Position numbers and translations under genes: made by a program. This document shows, piece after piece, positions 12,877 to 24,691 of a stretch of DNA of 64,000 bases. Source of the stretch: Geosiphon pyriformis (Eukaryota > Glomeromycota > Glomeromycetes > Archaeosporales > Geosiphonaceae). Location: the NCBI GenBank assembly GCA_016748015.1, contig JAAOMT010000727.1, positions 99,853 to 163,852 on the forward strand, written 5' to 3'. Position 1 is the first letter of the stretch, and every line of letters begins with the position of its first letter. The notes below the pieces were generated by a model. It ran no database searches, had not been told where the DNA came from, and saw only the letters and a list, made by a program, of their open reading frames with translations.

Positions 12877-14484
12877 TAACAAATTTAGTTTGGAAGTTTG
12901 CTATGTGTAATGTTTGGAGCATCAATGTTTCTGTAAAACAGGATGACATTGTTCATTAATATAAAGATTTGGGTAACTTGGTCTCTATAGTTACTAAGAC
13001 AAAATTGCAGTCTAACATTAAGCTATGGATTATGAATAAGTTTGATGGGATTTGGATTTTTACTTCTGGACTGGATGTGAGCTTTTTTGGTGTTGAAGTT
13101 GCTATTATTATAAACAATTCTTTGGTCTATTACATGTTTAATGTAAAAAAAGTTTTTGGTCAGCTAATTTTTGTACATCTTTTGTTTAAAGACAAACTCT
13201 CAGTTACAATCTTGGGATTGTATGCTGGTGCTTCTGTTGGTGCACATTTTGACCAAGCTTTTAATATTAATTCTTTGATCTCTAAAACAGTCAATTTAAG
13301 TTTTTTTACAGTTTTGGGTGGTAACTTCAATGAAAATAGAGCCAAGAGGAGTGCAAGTTTCAAGTTCTGTGTGGATTTGAGCTTAGTTAACACTTTTAAT
13401 AAACATTTGTTGACCAAAACTTTTACTTAGAGCAATTTTAGGAGTGTAAAAAGAGTGATAGATTTTATTTTTGTGAGTAAAAACTTGGTATTTGCTGTCA
13501 TATTACACAAAGTCAATAATGTATCAGAATTTTTGATACAGATCATAAGTTAGTTTCAATTTTAATTGGTTTGGATGGACTTTTGGATGCTTGTTTTATT
13601 AGTATTTGTAAGCAGACCAACTGTGACTGGTGGAAGTTTAAGTTAAAAAATGCTGATGAGGCTCAATAATTGCATTTTAAAAAGTGTTTTTCTGCTGAGT
13701 TGTTGGTTAAATCTACCATATTTGAGAATGTGAAAGACCTTGGTGACTTAGATACATTGTGGAAAGTACTAGAAGAGACTATAGTACAAGCTGCTACTAA
13801 GGTGTTTTCAAAGAGTTGGTATAGTGAATATAATTGTTTAAGGAACAAACAATTTTCAAAATTTTTCAAATTAGAGCTGCTTGTTGCTAAGATTGTAAAA
13901 TATTGGAATTTTAGAGATCTTTTGAATTTTGACTGTTTAGTTAAAATTTGGTCAGCCATTGATGCAGTAGAGACTTCTAAGACTACTAACATAGTTCTGA
14001 ATGGTGTGAGTTCAGTAGAATTGCTTAAGCATTTGTTAGTAGTAAGAAGAGGGTATTGGAAGTCTAAGTATTATAAGTCAAAAATTGCTAAAGATATAGC
14101 TATTAGAAAGATGATTAACTATCATATGGAAAATTTTTGTTCTAACAAAAAGCAGATGATCAAAAGCATTTTGGAATGCCTATTTTGCAAGATTATTTTA
14201 AATCACTTGATAGTAGATAATACAATAGTAGTTGAGTCTGATGAGATAAAACTTAAAATTGATAAGAACATGGAAGAATAGATGAGAAAATGGTCAATGC
14301 TTCCAAGAATGTCTGATCTTTGGTCTTGTCAATATATGCCTTTGAATTACATGGATAATGATGCTTTTTCTGATATAATAAAGATAATTGACATGAGAGA
14401 ATTGTTATCAGTTGTTAATAGTTTGCCAAATGACAAAGCTATCAGATTGTTAGAGATACTTAATAAACTTTGAAAACACTGTAG

Positions 14485-15273
14485 TGGTGTTATGAAAGAT
14501 TTTTCTTAGTATATTTTAATTGTTAATATCCCATTTTAATTGCAATCAGTCTCTCATGAGTTCCTCAATTTTATGTATTGGATATTAATGATAATATACT
14601 AAAGATTTTTTCTTGATGTTGTAATATAAATCTTCTCTTTAATTCTAGTTGTTTTTATATGTTGTATACTCCTTTATAGAGGCTAATCTGAAATCTACCC
14701 ATTGTCTGAGGTCTTTTCTAAGACTATCTTTACAACTGCCTAATGTGTTTCTCTAATCTAAAAACACGAAATGTTAATGGTCTTTTCACAATTTTTTTAT
14801 GTATATAATAAAGTTTTTTAATTTAATTAATAACTACATAAATAATCTTGATTAGGGATTATTCTTCCAAAGGATTCAAAAATAGAATGATAGTTTCATT
14901 TACTAGAAAAAATATGTGAATTTATTGTTAATCTTGTAATTATAATGTTAATTCTATTTATTATTTTTATTAATTTTTTTTAAATAAGATTTTATTTAGA
15001 TATTGTTGCTTTGAGTTAAAGCTGTTTTTAGTTGAAGCTGTTGTTTTCTTCATTATTAAACTTATTGTATATATATTGTTTTACAAAATAACATTTTGTA
15101 ATACTTTATTTCTATTATTTCTAAATAGTGCTTGCTACTATTGTGAAATAATACTTGTTGCTATTGCATAGTAGTGCTTGCTGTTATTTGTAAATTTTTT
15201 TTTTATAAATTGTTGCTGTGCTATTTCATGATTGGCTAATTTATAATTTCTATTAAATTCTTGACCTGTAACA
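14485..15273 (-). mobile_element. Solo LTR in LINE B RT region
   Basis: 789 bp bounded by TGGTGTTATG and CCTGTAACA, with a 4-bp duplication GTAG (14481-14484 and 15274-15277). Removing it restores the frame KHCREMLVCLLTLLNACL, which aligns with KHGGKKVLKCLLVLLNACL of LINE C. Read on the minus strand it contains TATAAATTAGCCAAT, also present just inside the gypsy LTR at 56038, so it is a related LTR in reverse orientation. A TATA-like tract is at about 15067-15080 and short tandem units (AGTGCTTGCTACTATTG type) at 15125-15190. No internal coding sequence remains. Confidence 0.8.
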
Positions 15274-17452
15274 GTAGAGAAATGTTGGTTTGTCTTTTGA
15301 CACTGTTAAATGCATGTTTGGCTTCAGGTGCAATTCCAACTTCCTAAAAAAAAGCATGAGTTTCAATGATTCCAAAACCTTATAAATAAAATGATGTATT
15401 AGTAAACACTAAACTTATTGCATTAATTGAAACTGCTCAAAAGATTTTGTCCAAGATTTTTTCTGATCAAATTTCTTTGGCTTGTAGCAAATTTAACATT
15501 CTTCATGGTAATAATTTTTTAGTGTTGAAGGGTACTTCAACTCAGTTTCTTATTTTTGCCATTGGGTCAGTTGTTGAAGATGTTTTAGAGAAGAATAAAG
15601 AGCTTTGGCTAGTATTATAGGATATGCACAAAGCTTATGATTTAATAGGCTGGCATTATTTAAAAGCTAGCTTGCTTTGCATCAAAATATGTAGTCAATT
15701 TATCAGGTTTTTTGGTAATGTTCATAAGAATAAGATTAATAGGATTATAACAGATTTTGGACTTTTAAATGGTTATAGAGTACATGATAGTTTGGATTAA
15801 GATGAGATCTTCTCTTCACTTTTTTGGAAGATCTTTTATGATCCACTTTTGTGTGAGGTAAAGAAACATAAACACTTGTACAAATACAAAATTGATATTA
15901 AATTTATGGCAAAATCTGGCAGAGTTGAAGCAGTTGGAAAGAAAACTTTTTTTTTGGCAACTGGCTCTTTTGTTGATAATACAATATGGGTTGAAAATTG
16001 TCAAACTTCCACACAACATATTTTGAACATTGTTAATAAGTTTTTTGAAGTTAATAACATTTCAATTAATAACAATAAAACAATAGCTATTCTGATTAAT
16101 CAAAGTATCAAGTTTGCTTCACTGTTTATTAATAGTCTGCCAATTTCAATTGCAAAAAAGAAAAAAGCACATAGATATTTGGGCATTTTTTTGTCTATTA
16201 AAGGTCTTTTTAAGTCTAGTTTGGCTTAAGCTTATATAGATGTCAGGTTTTTTGCTAATGTAGTATTGAAAAAAGTTATCACAAACAAACAATTTTTTTA
16301 CTTAGTTTCAGCTATTTTACAGCCAATTGTTAGCTATAGAATATAGTTTAGTTTTGTCTCTGTAGATGTGTGTTATAAGTAGGATATAATGATCAGAAAA
16401 AGTTTTAGAGCCAAAACTGGATTACTACATAACTTTTCCAGTAAGGTTTTGCATTATCTATTTTTGTATAATTAAAATCTTTTGAACAAGTACAGGCTGA
16501 AGGAAGCTGGCCATGCTAATTGCTTTTTTCAATACTTATAGTGTTATTAAACGTTTGTTTGAACATAGATTTTTGGATTTGCAAGTTCTGGGATGGTCTT
16601 TTTTGAACTTATTATAGTATTTTGTTAGGTTGTGAGTTAGTCTAGTAAATAATTTTTTGGCTGGTGTGGTAAAAATTTTTTTTGAAAATGAGTTTTCCTT
16701 AATAAACAATTTGCCTAATGCTTTTTGTAGATCTGACAGATTTCCAATATTTAAAATCTTAAGACATTTTTTATATTATGATTTTGTTCTTTTTTTGAAA
16801 TAATTTGGTGTTGTTTTTGGTAATAGGCTTTTGAACAAAAAAGAGAAAATAATAAATTAGAAGACATTTTAGCAGTAGAAAAAGTTGAATCCAAAAAATT
16901 CTGTGCTTTACTGGTTTACTCTGGTGGCTGAGTTTATAAGCAAGTGAGTTTTTTTGAAGACTGAATCCATTAATATTTCTGAATTGCCAGTGCTAAATGT
17001 CTTGAAATCTGTGACATTTTCTGATGTCTATAATAGTCTAATAGAGATTTGATCTGATTATATTGAAGTTTACACAGATAAGTCCTTAAAAGGTGCTGGT
17101 TTTGCTAAAGTAATGAGTGGTGCAGCTGCTTATTTTTTAGTCATGAATATGGGTATTGGGATTAGAATACTTGGGCTATTGTTTTCTACTTTGGCTGAAT
17201 TGCAAATCATTGCTTTGGCCTTAAAATGCATTTCATTTTCTTGTGTTGTGGTTTTGTATTTGAACAGCCAATCTATAATTGATGCTTGTATGGCAGAAAT
17301 TTCTTTAGCTGTGCTTGATTTTTGCAATTATTGCTGGATTAAAAGATTGCATATAGCCAATCTTATTAAAAATAAAGATATTTTGGTTAAGTGGGTGAAA
17401 GTTAAAGGACATTCTGGAGTTCTGGGCAATATTAGGGCTGATAAATTGGTGG

Positions 17453-18374
17453 TGTTATTTGAAAAAAGAAAGCTTATTAAAAAAAAAAAATGTAACCTAA
17501 AGAAAAATGTAATGAAATATGAAAAGACACAGAATAACGTACAATAACATTGAATAACGTATTATAACATAAGATAACATGTTATAATACAGGATAACAC
17601 AGAATAATGCATTATAATATAGGATAATGTATTATAATGCAGGATAATACAGAATAACATGTAATAATATCAGATAACATATTATAACATAGGATAATTA
17701 GTTATAACATAAGAAAACAAAGTAATAGTTAGCAAAAACAGACAATCTAAAGTAATCCTGTAAAACTAAAAAATATGTATATATAGCAGTAGCATTAAAA
17801 GCAAAAAAAACAGAATCCCCAAACAAAAATTCATTAGTTATTATTCCAAATATCAATAAATATACTTATTTAACATCTCAAATCTAATTGCTCACTATTA
17901 ACTCTAAAGATTGATAGTAATTGATACTTAAACCATACAAAAATAATAGCTCTTGATCATGACTATTAATGAAATACTGACTTGCATTGTTTTGGCTTAA
18001 TTTTTTTTATTTTATCTTCTTTTATTTTTTTTGTATCTTGTTGGTGATTTACTAAACTTCTTAAAGATTAAGTACTGAGTTATTGACATTAAGGATTGTC
18101 TGGTAAAAGACCTCTACAAGTGAATAGAACACATAAGAATTACAAATTGCTTATCAGAGGATTGCTGGCCACCAAGCTGAGAAAAAAATTGTCGAAATTG
18201 TGATTCTGGAAAGCTACAGATAAAATAACACAGAAATCTCTGTTCATTATACAAAGAATTCCAATCAAAACCTTCAGATTAAAATACCTTTAAACATTAC
18301 AAATCAGTCAGCTAATAAGCACCAAGTTATGAGTTTGTTATTTGATTTGAAACTTCAAATAATCACCTGTAACA
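17453..18374 (+). mobile_element. Solo LTR in LINE B RNase H region
   Basis: 922 bp from TGTTATTT to ACCTGTAACA, the same family as the LTRs at 46861 and 55980. A 4-bp duplication GTGG/GTGA (17449-17452 and 18375-18378) flanks it. Deleting the LTR and one repeat gives an in-frame DKLVSKAAFSLLFL that aligns with DTLAGEAADSLVFL of LINE C. A TATA-like ATGTATATATAG is at about 17774. The 5' part (about 17515-17715) is a minisatellite of roughly 20-26 bp units. Confidence 0.85.
17515..17715. repeat. Minisatellite inside solo LTR U3
   Basis: Degenerate tandem units of about 20-26 bp of the type GATAACATRTTATAAYATAG, about eight copies. This stretch is absent from the sister LTRs, which have different tandem repeats at the same place. 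Confidence 0.75.
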
Positions 18375-19407
18375 GTGAGTAAAGCTGCTTTTTCTTTACT
18401 TTTTTTACCAGTTAGTATTTGGGAACAATTTTAGTGGCTGAGAATACTGCTGTATCTGGTAACACTTGTCATTTTGTTCATGATTTTTACTGGTCAATTT
18501 GCTATGCTTGATGAGAGGCTGGTCCTGACTATAATGTTGTTCCAAATGTTATGATTAAGGAGATAGATTGGAATACTACTGTGAAAGTTTGGCATTTCTA
18601 CTTGTATATGCTTTCTGGATTTATTAGTAGGAGTTCAACTAGTATGTACACTTATCTGATAAAAGCTGTACATAGGTAGTTGCCAGTGGCAGTTAGGAAA
18701 AGATTGTATAATAAAGATTATTTTGGGGTGCTGTGCTTACTGTGTGATGAGGTGGAGTTGTCTGATCATGCTTTTATTTGTTCTGGTAACATTGGATTCC
18801 ATAAAGACATTTTGGATAAAGTGGCTAAGAATAGGTATTGTTAACAAGTTTTTCTTACTCATCAAGCATTTTGTGTTTACTTTTGATATGTTCTTCAGAC
18901 ATAAGACAATATTTTGCAATATATAAGAATTTTGTATTAAAGAATTGATTTGTTAAAGCTGCCCAGATCTTTAAAAGGAAGGGGAAGGCTGCTTTGACTC
19001 TTATTGATTACATTAAATTTGTGATTGAATTACACTATATCAAAGTGTGATTTATTAGGTCCAAGTATAGAGTAGATATGGAAAAAGCTGGTTTGGTCAA
19101 GGACAATAATGTGGTTTCAGAATTGTTTTAACATTTGGTGTTTGTGCTATTAGATGGGGTGGTTTGTATGCTTAATGTTTTAGAATCCTTTGCTGTTAAT
19201 TTTAGTAGATGCAGATTGTGTTATTTTTTTTCTGGTTTAGATGGTGGCATATGTATTAACATAAATGTATAATGTAATCTTGTTTGGTTTAAGTGGCTGA
19301 CCATATATAAAAAGTGTATAAACTATGTTTAGTATATTTCACTTAGTTTGGTTCTATGTATTAAATAGCAGTTAGACTTTACTTGTTAAATCGTGTATAT
19401 AAAAAAA

Positions 19408-19848
19408 AATTTTAAGTACTTTTAATATGAATTTGTATATAATTTTATTTAAAAGTTTTATGTTCAAATCATAAGTGGTTAAAGTCAGAATGGTTTTTAA
19501 ATATACTAAACTGGCTTTTTTTAAAATAATAAATTTTATGTATAATATAGCTTCTGATTATAGAAAACAAATTTGGTTATTTATTTTAAAACTTAGAATA
19601 AAGTTAGAAAAATTCAGAATTTTGTCAAAAAAAGTTTTTAGCTCTGTTTAATGTCAAAAAACTTTTTAATTATATTTTAAGTAAAATAATTTTTTTGTTT
19701 GGTATTAAGAAAAATTATGTAATTTATTTAAAAAATAATTTTATTATTTGTTTTATATTGTTATAAATAATATAGTAAATATTGTAATGTCTATATATTG
19801 TAGTCTAAATTGATTAAATAGCTAATTATATATAGTAAATATATTGTT
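19408..19848 (+). pseudogene. LINE H ORF2 fragment part 3 (C-terminus) and start of 3' UTR
   Basis: After one copy of the LINE B duplication the H frame reads TFNMNLYIILFKSFMF, aligning with NVAVYMALSKSFVF of LINE G. It continues as NFMYNIASDYRKQIWLF, matching DFVCFLCVAFRNNVWLV of LINE A. The C-terminus (FGIKKNYVIY) corresponds to FGYHRPCLFFSG. Positions 19836-19848 (TAAATATATTGTT) are the left duplication of LINE C. Confidence 0.75.
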
Positions 19849-19983
19849 TTTTTTTATTAAAGCATTTTAACAAATGTAGTCCAATCACTATCTAGTACAT
19901 AGAACCAAACTAAGTGGTTCAAACTAAATGCAATTTACACATTTTCTACATGTGGCTAGCCATTTGGGCCAAACAAGGCAACA

Positions 19984-22900
19984 CTACACATCTATATTAA
20001 CATAGGAACTATTATCCAAACCAGAAAAAAAAAGACAAGGTCTATGATAGCCAAAGCTAACAGCAAAAGATTCTAGCATACTGAGAAACCTGACTATACT
20101 ATCTGACAGTACAGAATCCACACAACAAGAAAGACCTAACAGCACACTACTATCACCAACCAAACCAGTCTTCTCCATACGTGCCCTGAATTCAGATCTC
20201 AACAACCACACTTTGGAATAATGTGACTTGACCAACCTCTCAACCAAATCGACAACAAAATTGACAGCTCTTTTCTTCCTATCAAAAACCTCTATAGCTT
20301 CCTTGCACCATTCTCTCAGCACAAAACCTTTGTATATCACTGAATACAGGCCAACATTTGAATAACAAAGATCAAACACCCGAGAAACAGCAGACAAAGG
20401 CAAGCAATAAGCACCAACTGAAGAAGCCCAGAAAGCAGAAGCCTTAAACAGAACCATCTTCTGAATATCCACATCCTGGGCACAAGTAAAAGCATGATCC
20501 GGCAATTCCACCTTATCGCATAACAAACAAAGCACATCAGGATACTTTTTATCATAAAGCCTTTTACAAACAGCAACAAGCAATCTGTGATGCACAGCTT
20601 TTATTATATATTTATGCAAAGCAGCTGACTTTCAACTAGTAAACTCTGCAAGCATGTGTAAATCAGAGTGCCACATTCTTGAGGTAGAGACCCAATCCAT
20701 GTTATCTGCCAACACTCTTGAAATTATGCTGTGACCAGGACCTGCTTCCCAACAAGCTCTGCAAACAGACCTAAACACATCTCGAACAAAATAACAAGTA
20801 TTGCCAAACACAGCCAAGCTCTTAGCCATCAGAAAATGTTTTTGCACTCCCACAGACAAAAAAACCAGAGAATCCGCTGCTTCACCAGCCAATGTATCAG
20901 TCTTGACATTACCAGCCACCCCAGAATGACCTTTGACCTTGATCCAATGCACAGTGAGATTTTTAACCCAGACTAAATTGTAAATATGTCTCCTCTCCAT
21001 CCAGCAACGATTATAGAAGTTGGGAGAGGCTAAGACCATCTCAGACACACATATATCAATAGCAGCTTGACTATCAAGATACACATCTACATCACAGAAG
21101 AACAGAACACACTCCAAAGCCAAGGCAACTACCTGTAATTCAGCCATTGTAGAAGAAAAAAGGCTCCAAACCTTAACCCCAATACTTATATCCAAAGCTG
21201 GAAAATATGCAGCAGCCCCACATATAACCCCAGCAGAACCAGTATTCTTTAAAAAACCATTAGTATAGACTTCAAAACCACCAGACCAAACTTCATACAA
21301 GCTATCCCAAATATCCATAAATTCCTTAAAATCTGAAATACACAAACCAGGCAAAGGTAACAAAGAACCCACCATGACAGATTCTAAAAACCTCTTATTA
21401 TTCAAGAATCTAGAAGTAATCATGAACCAATGAGACACAGAACCCCTAGAATCCAATCTTTTTCAGTGGTGAAAAGTTTTCCAGTCCATTATCCTCCCTT
21501 TTTTATCATACAGTTGGTCATCAAAGACAACTCCAAAACACTTTAAAGAATGAACAGAATAAAAAAACACAGACTTTCCTAGGATCAAGGACATTAGAAA
21601 AACACCAGGATCACAAAAGGCACTGGGTAGCACACTTGACAGAGATAACTTATTGTCCAAAAAAATCCTAACCACACCAACCAAAAAATTGTTCATTGGG
21701 CTAACATGCAACCTCACAGGAAACTGCAAAGGGTCCAAAAGAACTCAACCCAAAACTTGTAAATCTAGAAATTGGTGATAAAACAGACAACCAAGAATTC
21801 CATGATCATTAGAGAATGAGATAACAGCAGCCAATTTACTCTCAGTCTGGACTTGTTCAAATAACTTTAATCCATACAAAGAAGGATAATGCAAAGCTTT
21901 ACTAGGGAAATTACATAGCAAATCCACTTTAGACTTGATGTTCTTCCTAATCATAACATCCCATTTGTGACAAACATTCAATAAAACAAAACTGAACTGA
22001 ATCCAGTAGACAACAATAGGCTGCAAGACAGCTGAGACCAAGTATAAGAATTGTTTATCCGTAACAGCCTTTCTAAGCAAAACATTGGCAAAAAAACGAA
22101 CATCAGAATGAGCTTTGGTGACACTAGACTTGGACAACCTCTTTGTGGATAAAAATATACCCAAGTAATAATGTGCTTCACTTTTTTTGGCTATTGAAAT
22201 CAGCTGTTCACATATACTCAATGAAGCTGTCATAACACCTTGATTGATGGGGATAGCTACTGTTTTTTCACTGTTGATAGAAATATTATTGATCACAAAA
22301 AATTTACTGGCCACATCCAAAGCATACTGAGTAAAAGTCTGACAATTCCCAATCCAAATAGTATTATCAACAAATGCACCAGCTGCAAAATAAAATGTTA
22401 TCCCACCACCACTCTCAATTTGACCTGTTTTTAAAACAAATTTAGTATTGATCCTGTACCCACACAATTGTTTATGTCATTTAATTTCACACAAGAGTGG
22501 ATCATAAAAGATTCTCCACAAAAGGAGTGAGAAAACTTCACCTTGATCTAACTTATCATGAACCCTGTAGCCATTTGACAGACCAAAATCAGTCATTACC
22601 CTGTTGAATTTATTTTCATGTATATTTCCAAAGAACTCAATAAATCTGCTATACATTTTGATATGACATAAGCTAGCTTTCAGGTAGTGCCATTCAACAG
22701 AATTGTATGCTTTCCTTATGTCTTGCAAAACCAACCAAATTTCCCTATTTTTCTCAAGAGCATCTTTAATTATTGACCCAACAGCAAACACTAAAGACTG
22801 TGTTGATGTGCCTTTTAGTACTGAAAAGTTGTTGCCTCGGAGAACATTGAACTTGCTATATGCTAACGAGATACAATCAGATAAAACATTAGACAGAATT

Positions 22901-24678
22901 TTCCTAGCAGTCTCAATCAGTGCTATTGGTTGAGTGTTCGTAAGAATGCCATCCCAGTCATATAGCTTAGGAATCATTGAAACCCAAGCTCTTTTCCACA
23001 GAGTGGACACCTTACCAACAATCAAACATGCATTCAACAACACCAACAGACACTTTAATACTTTTTTACCACCATGTTTCCATAATTCATTGGAAATACC
23101 CAACAAACCAGCCACTTTGCCATCAGACAGACTACCAATGACCAGGACCAATTCACTCATGTCAATTGCACACATTACACCAGAGAAGGCATCATCTCTA
23201 ACATAGCCTAGTGATGCATACTGGCTTGCCCATCGATTAGACAGCATTGAAAACACTAAATGTTTCTTTGTCCAGTCCTCCATAATTTTATCCACACCTA
23301 ACTTCACCTCCTCCGGTTCCAAAATCAGATCATCATCTATTACCAAGTGGTCCAATACCACCTTGTGAAATAGACAATCCAAAACACTCCTAATCATGCC
23401 ATTTTTGTCCAGGCAGAACCTCTCCATGTGCTTTTTGATTGCATTTCTGATTGACATCTCCTCAACCAACTTTGATTTGTACATTTTGAATTTTCTATAT
23501 TCACTCTTGACAAGAGACAAATGCTTGAAAATGTCCATCTGTTTTTCACCAGCCTGAACCATACAAGTAACAACAAAAGCCTTATTAGCATCCAACGCTG
23601 ACCATTTCTTTATAAAAAGATTGAAGCCAAAGACGTCAGCCGAACCTAATTTTTTGACAATTTTTGCAACCAGCAACTCAAGCTCCAGAAATTTAGAGGA
23701 CTGTTTATTTTTCGAACACTGAAAATTGCTGAACCAATGTTTAGAAAAAATTTCATCTGCAGATTTTACTACCACTTCTTCTAAAACTGACCACATCAAG
23801 TCTAAATCATTATTTGCAACAGCCACAAAAAACCTATTCTTTGTTTCCAAAAGTCTGGCAGAAGAACAATCCCTATAATGTAACCACTTGGCATTATTTG
23901 CATCCTTGATTCTAAACTTCCAACAGTCTTTGTTAGTCTGTTTCTGCAAGCTATTTAACTGAACATCCAAGAGCCCACCTAATTCAATAGACACCATGAC
24001 AAAATTATGATCAGTATCAAAGAAATCTGAAACAGAAGTGACCTTGTGACCAGCCACTGCTGACGACAGACATCCATTCACAAAGATATAATCAATAACT
24101 TTTATGGCTCCTTTTAAGTTGCTCCAAGTGGGAGCATTGACTAATGAATGTCCCCCAAAATTGTAGAGACTATTAACTAATGCATTGACTAAGCCAAGAT
24201 CCACACATTTACTAAAGCTAGAGCTATGTTTGTTCTCATCCTTATTGAAATCACCACCTAATATAACAAAAATACTCTCATTACAAGCTCTGGCTATAAA
24301 AAAGTTAACAAGACCAGCCTGAATTGTACATCTATTCTGAGAGGCCTCTGCATACAAATCCAACACAGAGACAGATTGCTTGTTTTTAAATAGTAAACAA
24401 ACCATTAAGAGCCTACCTAGAATCTCAGAGATTTTTAAAACATGCTTGGCTAAATTTTCATTCATAATTAAAGTGACACCTGCACCTAAAAACCCAACAT
24501 CCAGACCTGAAGTAAACACTCTTACACCAAGAAATTTATTTGCAATTCAAGGCTTGACACTGGAGCAAAGCTTAGTTTCAGTAACTATTGAAATATTATT
24601 ATTCAAAACCATATGCCACCTAATAATATCATCCTGCTTAGCAGGAACATTCATACCTCTAACATTACAAGTAGCAAT
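19984..24678 (-). pseudogene. LINE C ORF2: EN-RT-RNase H-zinc finger, five nonsense codons, no frameshift
   Basis: About 1560 codons in one frame from IATCNVRGMNVPAKQ at 24678 to the stop at 19984. EN: CNVRG, TETK and GGDFNKDENKH (catalytic GDFN near 24250), then KVIDYIFVN near 24080. RT: WVSMIPKLYDWDG, NNFSVLKGTSTQS, LQDIRKAYNSVEW and the catalytic box FVDNT in place of FVDD near 22360. RNase H: VYTNGFLKN (first catalytic Asp now Asn), MAELQVVALALE, KVKGHSGVAGN. C-terminal finger: CLLCDKVELPDHAFTC, intact, near 20470-20520. In-frame stops lie near 24548, 22477, 21745, 21463 and 20632. Comparison with LINEs A and B suggests most were Trp or Arg codons. Catalytic losses in RT and RNase H mean it is not functional as read. 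Confidence 0.85.
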
Positions 24679-24691
24679 CTTTCAGGCTAAA

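Larger units (their letters stand above)
12891..19272 (+). pseudogene. LINE B ORF2: EN-RT-RNase H-zinc finger, split by two solo LTRs
   Basis: EN starts WKFAMCNVWS near 12891, with GGNFNENRAKRS (the catalytic GDFN Asp is now Asn) near 13320. The RT half after the first solo LTR contains WVSMIPKPYK and DMHKAYDLIGW. The RT catalytic box reads FVDN (one Asp lost). RNase H has VYTDKSLKG and KVKGHSGVLGN, and its coding is cut at 17452 by the second solo LTR, resuming at 18375 as SKAAFSLLFLPV. The C-terminal finger keeps CLLCDEVELSDHAF (about 18735-18780). The final VNINV-type residues before the stop match ININV of other copies. Dead copy. Confidence 0.8.
10908..19407 (+). mobile_element. LINE B: full-length non-LTR retrotransposon carrying two solo LTRs
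   Basis: Flanked by an exact 11-bp duplication AATTTTAAGTA (10897-10907 and 19408-19418). The 5' UTR is about 90 bp, ORF1 begins at 11001, ORF2 ends at 19272, and the 3' UTR carries the family 3' box (about 19365-19392), then a short A-rich tail. Without the two solo LTRs (14485-15273 and 17453-18374) the element is about 6.8 kb, matching LINEs A, C and D. Its ORF1 start region resembles LINE C rather than A. Stops throughout show it is dead. Confidence 0.85.

Noticed and set aside
17515-17715. Possible CRISPR-like array of short repeats
   Set aside because: Units are tandem and imperfect with no unique spacers, and lie inside an LTR U3 in a eukaryotic TE setting.
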